Shown: piece after piece, positions 12,300 through 25,062 of the stretch
How the letters are laid out: every line of letters starts with the position of its first letter
How positions within the stretch are numbered: position 1 is the first letter of the stretch
NCBI GenBank assembly: GCA_003254885.1
Contig: QANT01006344.1
Span: forward strand, 1 to 64,000
DNA length: 64,000 bases
From: Purshia tridentata
Lineage: Eukaryota; Streptophyta; Magnoliopsida; Rosales; Rosaceae
Direction: 5' to 3'
Program-made: the position numbers and the translations under genes
The notes under the pieces: generated by a model
What the model saw: the letters and a program-made list of their open reading frames with translations, nothing else
Database searches by the model: none
What the model was told of the DNA's origin: nothing

Positions 12300-13006
12300 T
12301 GTAAGCCTTTATGCAGGATGTATGTTAAGGAATTATCAAAAAAAAAAAAAGGGAAAGGAATCTAACTTTCGTATTGGTGTTTGATCATAATGTAGGGTGT
12401 TTAACGAGGGCTTAGGACTAAAGTAATGTTATGTTTAATTACTAGTAAAGTTTGTTGTGGTTGATGATTCATGTATGAGATTTGTTGTCAACATCTTAGT
12501 ATAATGACTTTACTCCTGTCAATGTTATGATCCCACAAAACTTTCCATATAACCATAAATAAAAGGGAAACTTATATATAGGTATTAATGTACCCCCCTC
12601 CTTAGAGTAAAATCGGGAGAGAAAATAAAAAAGATAGAGGCCCTTTATTCCTAGTCAGCAATGACTAGGCCTCCAAGTCTCCATCCACGTCAATACCCAC
12701 ATCAGCCTATTTTCCCCAAAATCTTCCAATTCCATCCGCAATTGAAAACCCTAAACCCTGTTATCCTTTCTTGCAATTTTGTCCTATCCAGAACTCCATA
12801 TTTCAAAATTGAGTATCTCTTATCTGTTCGCAATTTAGGGTTTATCCTAATTATGAATTTGCGATTAGATGGGCTATGTAGCTGGTGGTATTGGACGCGA
12901 ATACGTATCTCCTGTTATTTGGGATTCCTGGTTTTGGGACAGCCGATTTGCACTTGATCTTTTATTCTTCTACCAGACCAAAAATGGTAGCCACACAAGG
13001 GGGCAA
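12300..13006. other. Spacer with no supported gene
   Basis: Between the Mutator-like element and the gypsy-like LTR I see no supported gene. A 46-codon open frame begins at 12,869 (MGYVAGGIGREYVSPV...) after a leader with two aaaccctaaaccct/tttagggttt-like words, which are common in plant 5' leaders. It is too short to call and I do not recognise it. Confidence 0.35.
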
Positions 13007-13697
13007 TGACAGGACCCTCCCCGAATTCCACCCTGGAACCCGGAGTGATCCTGCGGGCATCCAATATCAAGGAAAAATCCTACCGAAATTTCGGCAGAAC
13101 CTCCCCTGAAATTGGATGAACCCTTTTTCTCCATGAGACCTGCAAATGCACTTCTAAGTTCCACAGCTCCTCTACCACAACCAGAAAGGGTCTCCGACCC
13201 AATTTCAAACCAATTATTTAAGTTTTCACTAAGTTACCGAGTGGTACTACAAACTTTACTATAGAAAATAAAATACAAAGAGAATGAATTCCTATTGCTT
13301 CACAACTCTATAATGGTGCCTCGACGTCTTTGGCTCGACCGTTCCACCGCTACAACCTGGGGGAAAAATTAAGATCACAACAAGGGTAAAGCTAATGAGT
13401 TAACTCAGTGAGTGGACATAAATCAAAATAAATATTAATAAACCTTTACTTTAAATTTTCTTAGAATTTCGCAAACCTTCCTTGCAATCCCCCAGTTTTA
13501 AATACATTTCGTAAAATCCACTGAAAACTCTGTCTTAGAATTTCCATCTCAAAACCGTTTTGAAAAATTCTGATAAATTGATAAAACTGATCAAGCTCCC
13601 AAAATATTAAATAAGAACTGAAATTTTGTATCGACCAAAAATTATTTTGTAAACTGCTTTGATAATGAAATCTCTCACCCAACCGTTACCCACCGAA

Positions 13698-13812
13698 CCT
13701 GCCGTACATGCGCAAGGCCCACGACCTGCCGTACGCATGCAGGGCCAATAATCCTGCCGTACATGCGCAGGGCCTACGACCTGCCGTACGCATGCAGGGC
13801 CAATATCCTGCC
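13698..13812. repeat. 55-bp minisatellite running into the assembly gap
   Basis: Units start cctgccgtac at 13,698, 13,753 and 13,807. Each 55-bp unit is itself two related halves of about 27 bp (cctgccgtacatgcgca and cctgccgtacgcatgca). The array enters the run of Ns, so its true length is unknown and the repeat probably caused the gap. Confidence 0.9.
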
Positions 13813-14042
13813 NNNNNNNNNNNNNNNNNNNNNNNNNNNNNNNNNNNNNNNNNNNNNNNNNNNNNNNNNNNNNNNNNNNNNNNNNNNNNNNNNNNNNNNN
13901 NNNNNNNNNNNNNNNNNNNNNNNNNNNNNNNNNNNNNNNNNNNNNNNNNNNNNNNNNNNNNNNNNNNNNNNNNNNNNNNNNNNNNNNNNNNNNNNNNNNN
14001 NNNNNNNNNNNNNNNNNNNNNNNNNNNNNNNNNNNNNNNNNN
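13813..14042. other. Assembly gap (230 Ns)
   Basis: A run of 230 unknown bases. It directly follows the 55-bp minisatellite, so more copies of that repeat are likely hidden here. Confidence 1.
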
Positions 14043-15433
14043 AAAACTTTCTAATATTGTGAAATCATTATAAAATCCCTTTTTCGATAACCAAACCCGT
14101 AATATTTCACGATACGAATAACCACATATGTTTACTTTAAGAAATCATAATGTTTCCAAGTACGTCAAATCCATTTCCATACTCAAGAATCAAATAATAT
14201 TTCTCGATTAATAAACTCAATTTAAAACTCAAATATAAATACGAATTATTTCTCAATTAATAAACTCAATTAAAACTCAAATACAAATACGAATTAAATC
14301 ATAAAAATTCATAAGAAATTTATAAACAAAGTTTAGGGAATGAAGTTCACTCACAGAGATAGCCTAGCCTTGGTCCCCAAATGGATCGTCCTTGGACTCG
14401 GGAGTGTCGCCTAACACGAGAACGACAATACGTTAGAATACTATTCAAATTACGATCGTAAAAACACGTGCACATTCTAGGCCTTACGCTCCAAAATTCT
14501 AAATTTAATTATAACCCAACTTAATTTCCTTCTCGACTCAAAACCCATGCCACTAGCTTATTTTTATCTGATCATTGTCCCCAATAACTACAGAACTCGA
14601 CCGAGGGTCGTCCGGAGGTCGTTTCGACAACCAAAAAGTGTCTAATTTCGCCCCAAAGTCACCATTTCTCCGATTTCCTTCAAACCAACTATTCTAAACC
14701 TCAATTAATCGTACCTAAAGGTGAAAATCACGCCCAATTTTAATTAAATCATCGTGAACACCTTAATTTTCTAGAACTCTCGAAATGGGCATAAGCACCA
14801 ACGACCAAACTTTCAATTTCCTCAATAATTCCCAAAATTTCTCGTTCCAAACTTCAATTAGAGGTTCCTAATGATGGAAATTAACTAAAACACCCCACAA
14901 TTTTATTCAATTTCAAACACCCATGCAAAACCCGAAATTAGCCTCAAATCCCCAATTTCAATCTCTCACAATTTCCCAAAATTGAACAACTATATTATAG
15001 GGGAAGGAAAGCCCATGAAAAGAGGGAGGAAACTCACCTAAAATCACGACAAATCAAGGCTAGAAACGACCGGAATCAACGAGCAAGTGGCGGCGGGCTG
15101 GTGCTTTTCCGGCGTGATTTCCTGCGGGAAGGGTTGGCCGGCGTGGGGAGAAGCACAGGGGAAGATGGCCAGCGACTGGAGAGGTGGTTCTTGGCCGGCT
15201 CGTCGCTTGGTGTCGCCGGAAATGGCTGGAGCTGCAAGCTCCAGTCTCACGCAGGGGCAAAGAGAGATCGGGAGAGAGAGAGAAAGGGGCTGGGCGGCGT
15301 CGGGAGGTGGCTGGCCGGCGACTGGCGACGTCGCCGGTAGGTCTAGGTGGTCGGAGTGGCTGGGGGGAGGTCGCGCAGGGAAGAGAGGGAAGGGAGTCAC
15401 GGGCTGGAGGGGGTCTGCGCGAGAAATAAAGGG

Positions 15434-15457
15434 GAGAGAGAGAGAGAGAGAGAGAGA
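15434..15457. repeat. GA microsatellite
   Basis: About twelve GA dinucleotides within the gypsy-like LTR sequence. Confidence 0.95.
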
Positions 15458-15832
15458 ATTCCAGAATTTTATGGAATTCTAAGTCATTTTGCCCAAAATT
15501 ACAAGTTTGCCCCTTACTTTGACCCTCCGTATTTCACAAACCGTAGCTCCAAACCACGCATGCTACGTGTCTACGAACTCGTGAAGTTGAGCTCTACGCA
15601 ACCATGTCAAAGTCAACTCTAAACTCCAAGTAATTTAAAAAGTCAACCTTGAGCTCTTTTATCACGTCCATAACCTTTTGACCGTAACTCTAAATCACCC
15701 ATGCCGCGTGTCAATGAATTCGTGAGCTCAAGACCTTCCTAACGGACCCAAGGTCAAAGCTAAAATCTTGCTATATCCAAAAGTCAACGTTGAGCCCTAT
15801 TATAATGCACTTAAAAGGTACGGGTCGTTACA

Positions 15833-15925
15833 AGGTCACCCATCCTAGTACTACTCTCGCCCAAGCACGCTTAGCTGCGGAGTTCTAATGGGAACCGGTG
15901 CATTAGTGCTGGTATGATCGCACCC
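15833..15925 (-). pseudogene. 5S rRNA copy, truncated at its 3' end by the gypsy-like LTR
   Basis: The sequence matches RNA positions 1 to about 93 of plant 5S rRNA on the minus strand (gggtgcgatcataccagcac at the 5' end). The RNA 3' part is missing because the LTR sequence ends inside it, within the aggaggtcaccc region. It has a few substitutions relative to the other copies. It marks the left edge of the satellite array in this window. Confidence 0.9.
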
Positions 15926-17110
15926 TGGGGAAGTACTTTCCCATGCTTGGATTAGCATTCTAGCCATAAAGAAGCACATTTCGTGTTTAGAAGGCACTAA
16001 AACATAATTTTGGTGCGTACTCAATCCAATTTCGTGCAATTTCCACGAAAAAGTGCCCGGTTGGCAAGAAAGATGTGGGGAAGCACTTTCTCTCTCTTGG
16101 ATTAGCTTTCTAGCCCTCAAGAAGCACATGCTTTTGTTAACAACGCACGAAAACCTCATTTCGGTGCCTCCTCAACCCAATTTTGTTTCAATTGCACCAA
16201 AACGTCTCCGGTTGGCAATAAGGACATGAGGAATATCTTTCTGTTGTTTGGATTAGCGTTCTAGCCCTAACGAACAAGTTTAGGTGTAAAGAATGCGTGG
16301 AATGTCATTTCGGTGCACACTGTGCACAACTTTGTTAAAGTTGCACCAAAACGTGCGCGGTTGGGAAGATGCACGTTCTCATGCTTGGATTAATGTTCTA
16401 GCCCTCAAGAATCACATTTCGTGTTAACAAGGAGCTAAAACCTCATTTCAGCGCATACTCAGTCTACTTTCGTCCAAATTGCATCAAAACGATCCCGGTT
16501 GGCAAGAAGGACAAGAGGACGCACGTTCTGATGTCTCGATTAGCGTGCCACCCCTAATGATCCACTTTAGGTGTTAAGAATGCGCGGAAACATAATTTCG
16601 GTGCGTACTCAGTCCGAATTCGTCCCAATTGCACCAAAACTTCCTTGGTGAGAAAGAAAGACATAAGGAAGCACTTTCTCTTGTCGCGATATTAGCGTGC
16701 TAACCCTAAGGATCCACCTGAGGCCTCAAGGATGCACGAAAATGTCATTTCGGTGCACATTGAGTCGAAGTCTACTAAAGTTGCACCAGAACGTTCCCCG
16801 GTTGGAAAAAAGACATGGGGAAGCACTCTCTCATGTTTCGAGAAGCGTCCAAGCCCCAAAGAACAACTTTAGCTGCTAAGAACGCACGAATTCGTCATTT
16901 CGGTCCGAACTCAGTCTAACTTGGTCCAAATTGCACGAAAATGTGCCAGATTCGCAAGAAGGAGGTGAGGAAGCACTCTACGACAACGTCATTTCGGTGC
17001 ACACACTGTACAGTGTGGTTAAAGTTGCACCAAAACGTTATCGGTTGGCAAGAAAGACATGGGGAAGCACTTTCCTTTTTTGGGTAAATAAATGGCCAAA
17101 GAAAGAAAAA

Positions 17111-17229
17111 GGGATGCAACACGAGGACTTCCCAGGAGGTAACCCATCCTACTACTACTCTCGCCCAAGCACGCTTAACTGCAAAGTTCTGATGGGATCC
17201 GGTGCATTAGTGCTGGTACGATCGCACCC
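17111..17229 (-). rRNA. 5S rRNA copy 1 (full length, divergent)
   Basis: A full-length 5S sequence on the minus strand, with gggtgcgatcgtaccagcac at its 5' end. The 3' end is tgcatccc followed by tttttctttc, a T-run that could act as a Pol III terminator. It has several substitutions from the array consensus, including gcggag to gcaaag on the plus strand. It is probably not a functional rRNA gene, given the divergence between copies. Confidence 0.88.
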
Positions 17230-19510
17230 TGGGGAAGCACTTTCCCACGCTTGAATTAGCATTCTAGCCCTAAAGAAGCACATTTCGTGTTTAGAAGGAA
17301 CGAAAATATGATTTCGGTGCGTACTCAATCCAATTTCGTGCAATTTGCACAAAAACGTGCCCGGTTGGCAAGAAAGATGTTGGGAATCACTTTCTGACTC
17401 TTGGATTACCGTTCTAGCCCTCAAGAAGCACATGCTTTTGTTAACAACGCACGAAAACCTCATTTCGGTGCCTCCTCAACCCAATTTTGTTTCAATTGCA
17501 CCAAAACGTCCCCGGTTGGCAATAAGGACATGAGGAAGCACTTTCTCTTGTTTGGATTAGCGTTCTAGCCCTAACGAACCAGTTTAGGTGTTAAGAATCC
17601 GGGGAACGTCATTTCGGTGCACACTGTGCACAACTTGGTTAAAGTTGCACCAAAACGTGCGCAGTTGGGAAGAAGCACGTTCTCATGCTTGGATTAACGT
17701 TCTAGCCCTGAAGAAGCACATTTCGTGTTACGAAGGAGCTAAAACCTCATTTCAGCGCATACTCAGTCTACTTTCGTCCAAATTGCATCAAAACGTGCCC
17801 GGTTGGCAAGAACGACATGAGGCAGCACATTCTCATGTCTCTTTTAGCGTGCCAGCCCTAAAGATCCACTTTAGGTGTTAAGAATGCGCGGAAAAATTAT
17901 TTCGGTGCGTACTCAGTCCGAATTCATCCAAATTGCACCAAAACTTCCTTGGTGGGCAAGAAAGGCGTAAGGAAGCACTTTCCAATGTCTCGATATTAGC
18001 GTGCTAACCGTAAGGATCCACCTGAGGCCTCAAGGATGCACGAAAACGTCATTTCGGTGCACACTGAGTCCAAGTCGATTAAAGTTGCACCAGAACGTTC
18101 CCCGGTTGGAAGAAAGACATGGGGAAGCACTCTCTCATGTTTCGATAAGCGTCCAAGCCCCAAAGAAGAACTTTACGTGCTAAGAATGCACGAATTCGTC
18201 ATATTGGTGCGAAGTCAGTCTAACTTTATCCAAATATCACCAAAATGTGCCTGATTCGCAAGAAATAGGTGAGGAAGAACTCTGTAATGTCTGGATTAGC
18301 GTGCTAGCCCAAAAGAACCACTTTGGGTGTTAGGAGCGAACGAAAACATCATTTCGGTGCTTAATCAATCCAATTTCGGGCAATTCTGACGAAAACGTGC
18401 CCGGTTGGCAAGAAAGATGTTGGGAATCACTTTCTCACTCTTGAATTAGCGTTCTAGCCCTTAAGAAGCACATGCTTTTGTTCACAACGCGCGAAAACCT
18501 CATTTCGGTGCCTCCTCAACCCAATTTTGTTTCAATTGCACCAAAACGTCCCCGGTTGGCAATAAGGACATGAGGAAGCACTTTCTCTTGTTTGGATTAG
18601 CGTTCTAGCCCTAACGAACCAGTTTAGGTGTTAAGAATGTGTGGAACGTCATTTCTGTGCACACTGTGCACAACTTGGTTAAAGTTGCACCAAAACGTGC
18701 GCGGTTGGGAAGAAGCACGTTCTCATGCTTGGATTAACGTTCTGGCCCTGAAGAAGCACATTTCGTGTTAAGAAGGAGCTAAAACCTCATTTCAGCGCAT
18801 ACTCAGTCTACTTTCGTCCAATTTGCATCAAATCGTGCCCGGTTGGAAAGAACGACATGAGGAAGCACATTCTCATGTCTCGATTAGCGCCAGCCCTAAA
18901 GATCCACTTTAGGTGTTAAAAATGCGCGGAAACATCATTTCGGTGCGTACTCAGTCCGAATTCATCCAAATTGCACCAAAACTTCCTTGGTGCGCAAGAA
19001 AGGCATAAGGAAGCACTTTCCAATGTCTCGATATTAGTGTGCTAACGCTAAGGATCCACCTGAGGCCTCAAGGATGCACGAAAACGTCATTTCGGTGCAC
19101 ACTGAGTTCAAGTCGATTAAAGTTGCACCAGAACGTTCCCCACTTGGAAGAAAGACATGGGGAAGCACTCTCTCATGTTTCGATAAGCATCGAAGCCCCA
19201 AAGAACAACTTTAGGTGCTAAGAACGCACGAATTCGTCATTTTGGTGCGAACTCAGTCTAACTTGATCCAAATTGCACCAAAATGTGCCAGATTCGCAAG
19301 AAAGAGGTGAGGAAGCGCTCTGTAATGTCTCGATTAGCGTACTAGCCCAAAAGAACCGCTTTGGGTGTTAGGAGTGAATGAAAACGTGATTTCCGTGCAC
19401 ACACCGTACAGTTTGGTTAAAGTTGCACCAAAACATTATCGGTTGGCAAGAAAGCCATGGGGAATCACTTTCTTTTTTTTTGGTAAATAAAAGGCCAAAG
19501 AAAGAAAAAG

Positions 19511-19628
19511 GGGTGTAACAGGAGGACTTCCCAGGAGGTCACCCATCCGAGTGCTACTCTCGCCCAAGCACGCTTAACTGCGGAGTTCTGATGGGATCCA
19601 GTGCAGTAGTGCTGGTACGATCGCACAC
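19511..19628 (-). rRNA. 5S rRNA copy 2 (full length, divergent)
   Basis: A 118-bp 5S sequence with about eight substitutions from the array consensus, including changes in the first bases of the RNA (gcacac in place of gcaccc on the plus strand). The T-run follows the 3' end. It is probably a pseudogene. Confidence 0.87.
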
Positions 19629-20871
19629 TGGGGAAGCACTTTCCCATGCTTGGATTAGCATTCTAGCCCTAAAGAAGCACATTTCCTGTTTAGAAGGCAC
19701 GAAAACATCATTTCGGTGCGTACTCAATCCAATATCGTGCAATTTGCACGAAAACGTGCCCTGTTAGCAAGAAAGATGTGGGTAAGCACTTTCTAAGTCT
19801 TGGATTAGCGTTCTATTCCTCAAGAAGCACATGCTTTTGTTAACAACGCACGAAAAGCTCATTTCGGTGCCTGGTCAACCCAATTTCGTTTCAATTGCAC
19901 CAAAACATCCCCGGTTGACAATAAGGACATGAGGAAGCACTTTCTCTTGTTTGGATTAGCGTTCTAGCCCTAATGAACCAGTTTAGGTGTTAAGAATGCG
20001 TGGAACGTTATTTTGGGTGCACACTGTGCACAACTTGGTTAAAGTGGCGCCAAAACGTGCGCGGTTGGCAAGAAGCGCGTTCTCATGCTTGGATTAACGT
20101 TCTAGGCCTGAAGAAGCACATTTCGTGTTAAGAAGGAGCTAAAACCTCATTTGAGTTCATACTTAGTCTACTTTCGTCTAAATTGCATGAAAACGTGCCC
20201 GGTTGGCAAGAAGGACAGGAGGACGCACGTTCTCATGTCTTGATTAGCATGCCAGCCCTAAAGATCTACTATGGGTGTTAAGAATGCGTGAAAACATCAT
20301 TTCGTTGCGTACTCAGTTTGAATTCGTTCAAATTCCACCAAAACTTCCTTGATGGGCAAGAAAGACCTAAGGAAGCTTTTTCTCATGTCTCGATATTAGC
20401 GTGCTAGCCCTAAGGATCCACCTGAGGCCTTAAGGATGCACGAAAACGTCATTTTGGTGCAAACTGAGTCGAAGTCGATTAAAGTAGCACCAAAACGTTC
20501 CCCGGTTGGAAGAAAGACATGGGGAAGCACTCTCTCATGTCTCGATAAGCGTGAGAGCCCCAAAGAACAACTTTAGGTGCTAAGAACGCACGAATACGTC
20601 ATTTCAGTGCGCACTCAGTCTAACTTGGTCCAAATTGCACCAAAATGTGCCCGATTCGAAAGAGAGAATTGAGGAAGCACTCTGTAATGTCTCGATTAGC
20701 GTGCTAGCCCCAAAGAACCACTTTTGGTGTTAGGAGCGAACGAAAACGTGATTTCCGTGCACACACCATACAGTTTGGTTAAAGTTGCACCAAAACGTTA
20801 TCGGTTGGCAAGAAAGACATGGGGAAACACTTTCTTTTTTTTGGTAAATAAAAGTCCAAAGAAAGAAAAAG

Positions 20872-20989
20872 GGGTGCAAGACGAGTACTTCCCAGGGGGT
20901 CACCCATCCTAGTACTACTCTCGTCCCAGCACGCTTAACTGCTGAGTTCTGATGGGATCCGGTGCATTAGTGCTAGTATGATCGCACCC
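20872..20989 (-). rRNA. 5S rRNA copy 3 (full length, divergent)
   Basis: A 118-bp 5S sequence with about seven substitutions. It shares the private variant gagtacttcccaggggg with the copy at 23,589, two units away. Confidence 0.88.
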
Positions 20990-22231
20990 TGGGGAAGCAT
21001 TTTCCCATGCTTGGATTAGCATTCTAGCCCTAAAGAAGTACATTTCCTGTTTAGAAGGGACGAAAACATCATTTCGGTGCGTACTCAATCCAATTTCATG
21101 CAATTTGCACGAATACGTGCCCGGTTGGCAAGAAAGATGTGGGGAAGCACTTTCTCACTCTTGGATTAGCGTTCTAGCCGTCAAGAAGCACATGCTTTTG
21201 TTAAAAATGCACGAAAATCTCATTTCGGTGCCTCCTCAACCCAATTTTGTTTCAATTGCACCAAAACGTCCCCAGTTGGAAATAAGAACAAGAGGAAGCA
21301 CTTTCTCTTGTTTGGATTAGCATTCTAGCCCTAACGAACCAATTTAGGTGTTAAGAATGCGTGGAACGTTATTTCAGTGCACACTGTGCACAACTTGGTT
21401 AAAGTGGCGCCAAAACGTGCGCGGTTGGCAAGAAGCACGTTCTCATGCTTGGATTAACGTTCTGGCCCTGAAGAAGCACATTTCGTGTTAAGAAGGAGCT
21501 AAAACCTCATTTCAGCGCATACTCAGTCTACTTTCGTCAAAATTGCATCAAAATGTGCCCGGTTGGCAAGAAGGACAGGAGGACGCACGTTCTTATGTCT
21601 CGATTAGCGTGCCAACCCTAAAGATCCACTTTGGGTGTCAAGAATGCGCGAAAACATCATTTCGGTGCGTACTCAGTCCGAATTCGTCCAGATTGCACAA
21701 AAACTTCCTTGATGGGCAAGAAAGACATAAGGAAGCTCTTTCTCATGTCTCGATATTAGCATGCTGACCCTAAGGATCCACCTGAGGCCTGAAGGATGCA
21801 CGAAAACGTCATTTCGGTGCAAACTGAGCCGAAGTCGATTAAAGTTGTACCAAAACGTTTCCCGATTGGAAGAAAGACATGGGGAAGCACTCTGTTATGT
21901 CTCGATAAGCGTGAGAGCCCCAAAGAAAAACTTTAGGTGCTAAGAACACACGAATACGTCATTTCGGTGTGCACTCAGTCTAACTTGGTCCAAATTGCAC
22001 GAAAATGTGCCCGATTCACAAGAAAGAAGTGAGGAAGCACTCTGTAATGTCTCGATTACTGTGCTAGCCCCAAAGAAACACGTTGGGTGTTAGGAGCGAA
22101 CGAAAACGTCATTTCCGTGCACACACCGTACAGTTTGGTTAAAATTGCACCAAAACGTCATCGGTTGGCAAGAAAGACTTGGGGAAGCACTTTCTTTTTT
22201 TCAGTAAATAAAAGGCCAAAGAAAGAAAATG

Positions 22232-22349
22232 GGGTGCAAAACGAGGACTTCCCCGGAGGTCACCCATCCTAGTAGTACTCTCGCCCAAGCACGCTTAACT
22301 GCGGACTTCTGATGGGATCCGATGTATTAGTGCTGGTATGATTGCACTC
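22232..22349 (-). rRNA. 5S rRNA copy 4 (full length, divergent)
   Basis: A 118-bp 5S sequence with about eight substitutions, including tgattgcactc at the RNA 5' end, which alters the first bases. It is probably a pseudogene. Confidence 0.87.
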
Positions 22350-23588
22350 TGGGGAAGCACTTTCCCGTGCTTGGATTAGCATTCTTGCCCTAAGGAACAC
22401 ATTTCGTGTTCAGAAGGCACGAAAACATCTTTTCGGTGCGTACTCAATCCAATTTCGTGCAACTTGCACAAAAACGTGCCCGGTTGGCAAGAAAGATGTG
22501 GGGAATCACTTTCTCACTCTTGGATTAGCGTTCTCGCCCTCAAGAAGCACATGCTTTTGTTAAGAACGCACGAAAATCTCATTTCGGTGCCTCCTGTACC
22601 CAATTTTGTTTCAATTGCACCAAAACGTCCCCGGTTGGCAATAAGGACATGAGGAAGCACTTTCCCTTGTTTGGATTAGCGTTCTAGCCCTAACGAACCA
22701 GTTTATCTGTTAAGAATGGGTGGAACGTTATTTCGGTGCACACTGTGCACAACTTGGTTAATGTTGCGCCAAAACGTGCGCGGTTGGCAAGAAGCACGTT
22801 CTCATGCTTGGATTAATGTTCTAGCCCTGAAGAAGCACATTTCGTGTTAAGAAGGAGCTAAAACCTCATTTCAGCGCATGCACAGTCTACTTTCGTCTAA
22901 ATTGCATCAAAACGTGCCCGGTTGGCAAGAAGGAGAGGAGGACGAACGTTCTCATGTCTCGATTAGCGTGCCAGCCCTAAAGATCCACTTTGGGTGTTAA
23001 GAATGCGCAAAAACATCATTTCGGTGCGTACTCAGTCCGAATTCGTCCAAATTGCACCAAAACTTCCTTGGTGGGCAAGATGGACATAGGGAAGCACATT
23101 CTCATGTCTCGATATTAGCGTGCTAACCCTAAGGATCCACATGAGGCCTTAAAGATGCACGAAAACGTCATTTCGGTGCACACTGTGTCCAAGTATATTA
23201 AAGTTGCACCAAAACGTTCCCCGGTTGGAAGAAAGACATAGGAAAGCACTCTCTCGTGTCTCAATAAGCGTTCAAGCCCCAAAGAACAATTTTAGGTGCT
23301 AAGAACACACGAATACGTCATTTCGGCGCGCACTCAGTCTAACTTGGTCCAAATTGCACCAAAATGTGCCCGACTCGCAAGAAAGAGGTGTGGAAGCACT
23401 CTGTAATGTCTCGATTAGCGTGTTAGCCCCGAAGAACCACTTTGGGTGTTAGGAGCGAACAAAAACGTCATTTCCGTGCACACCCTACAATTTGGTTAAA
23501 GTTGCACCAAAACATTATCGGTTGGCAAGAAAGACATGGGGCAACACTCTCTTTTTTTCGGTAAATAAAAGGCCAAAAAAAGAAAAAG

Positions 23589-23706
23589 AGGTGCAACACG
23601 AGTACTTCCCAGGGGGTCACCCATCCTAGTACTACTCTCGCCCAAGCACGCTTAACTGCGGAGTTCTGATGAGATCCGGTGCATTACTGCTGGTATGATC
23701 GCACCC
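23589..23706 (-). rRNA. 5S rRNA copy 5 (full length)
   Basis: A 118-bp 5S sequence with about five substitutions from the array consensus. The gagtacttcccaggggg variant is shared with the copy at 20,872. Confidence 0.88.
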
Positions 23707-24944
23707 TGGGGAAGCACTTTTCCATGCTTAGATTAGCATTCTAGTCCTAAAGAAGCACATTTCGTGGTTAGAAGGCACGAAAACATCATTTCGGTGGGTA
23801 CTCAATCCAATTTCGTGCAATTTGCACGAAAACCCGGTTGGCAAGAAAGATGTGGGGAAGCACTTTCTGACTCTTGGATTAGCGTTCTAGCCCTCAAGAA
23901 GCACATGCTTTTGTTAAGAACACACGAAAACCACATTTCGGTGCCTGCAAAACCCAATTTTGTTTCAATTGCACCAAAATGTCTCCGGTTGGCAATAAAG
24001 ACATGAGGAAGCGCTTTCTCTTGTTTGGATTAGCGTTCTAGCCGTCATGAATCAGTTTAGGTGTTAAGAATGCGTGGAACGTCGTTTCGATGCACACTGT
24101 GCACAACTTGGTTAAAGTTGCACCAAAACGTGCGCGGTTGGCAGGAAGCACGTTCACATGCTTGGTTTAACGTTCTAGCCCTCAAGAAGCACATTTCGTG
24201 TGAAGAAGGAGCTAAAACCTCATTTCAGCGCATACTTAGTCTACTTTCGTCGAAATTGCATCAAAACTTGCCCGATTGGCAAGAAGGACATGAGGACGCA
24301 CGTTCTCATGTCTCGATTAGCGTGCCAGCCCTGAAGATCCACTTTAGGTGTTAAGAATGCGCGAAAACATCATTTCGGTGCGTACTCAGTCTGAATTCGT
24401 CCAAATTGCACCAAAACTTCCTTGGTGGGCAAGCAGGACATAAGGAAGCACATTATCATGTCTCAATATTATCGTGCTAACCCTAAGGATCCACCTGAGG
24501 CCTTAAGGACGCATGAAAACGTGATTTCGGTGCACACTGAGTCCAAGTCAATTAAAGTTGCACCAAAACGTTCCCCGGTTGGAAGAAAGACATGGGAAAG
24601 CACTCTCTCGTGTCTCGATAAGCGTTCAAGCCCCAAAGAACAATTTTAGGTGCTAAGAACGCACGAATACGTCATTTCGGCGCGCACTCAGTATAACTTG
24701 GTCCAAATTGCACCAAAATGTGCCCGATTCGCAAGAAAGAGGTGAGGAAGCACTCTATAATGTCTCGATTAGCGTGCTAGCCCTAAAGAACCACTTTGGG
24801 TGTTAAGAGCGAACGAAAACGTCATTTCGGTGCACACACTTTACAGTTTGGTTAAAGTTACACCAAAACGTTATCGGATGGCAAGAAAGACATGGGAAAG
24901 CACTTTCTTTTTTTTGGTAAATAAAAGGCCAAAGAAAGAAAAAG

Positions 24945-25062
24945 GGGTGCAACAAGAGGACTTCCCAGGAGGTCACCCATCCTAGTACTACTCTCGCCCT
25001 AGCACGCGTAACTGCGGAGTTCTGATGGGATCTGGTGCATTAGTGCTGGTATGATCGCACCC
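24945..25062 (-). rRNA. 5S rRNA copy 6 (full length)
   Basis: A 118-bp 5S sequence with about four substitutions, one of the closest to consensus. The tttttctttc T-run follows the 3' end on the minus strand. Confidence 0.9.

Larger units (their letters stand above)
13007..15832 (-). mobile_element. Ty3/gypsy-like LTR sequence (fossil), cutting into a 5S copy
   Basis: The right end at 15,832 reads gggtcgttaca, so on the minus strand the sequence starts tgtaacgaccc, a terminus familiar from plant Ty3/gypsy LTRs. The following minus-strand text (long TTGACC/GTCAAAG-rich tract, gacttagaattccataaaattc, then GC-rich leader) fits a long LTR of that type. The left limit is uncertain: tgacagg at 13,007 would give TG...CA tips, but the two flanks (ggcaa and aggtc) do not match as a target duplication. 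The element holds a 230-base gap, a 55-bp minisatellite and a GA repeat. Its right neighbour is a truncated 5S sequence. Confidence 0.5.

Noticed and set aside
12869-13009. 46-codon open frame MGYVAGGIGREYVSPV as a first exon
   Set aside because: It is short and unrecognised, with no clear splice site or downstream exon. It is recorded only as a note on the spacer.
13007-15832. Clean solo LTR
   Set aside because: The TG...CA tips are plausible, but the two flanks do not form a target duplication and no 5S or satellite text lies on the left.
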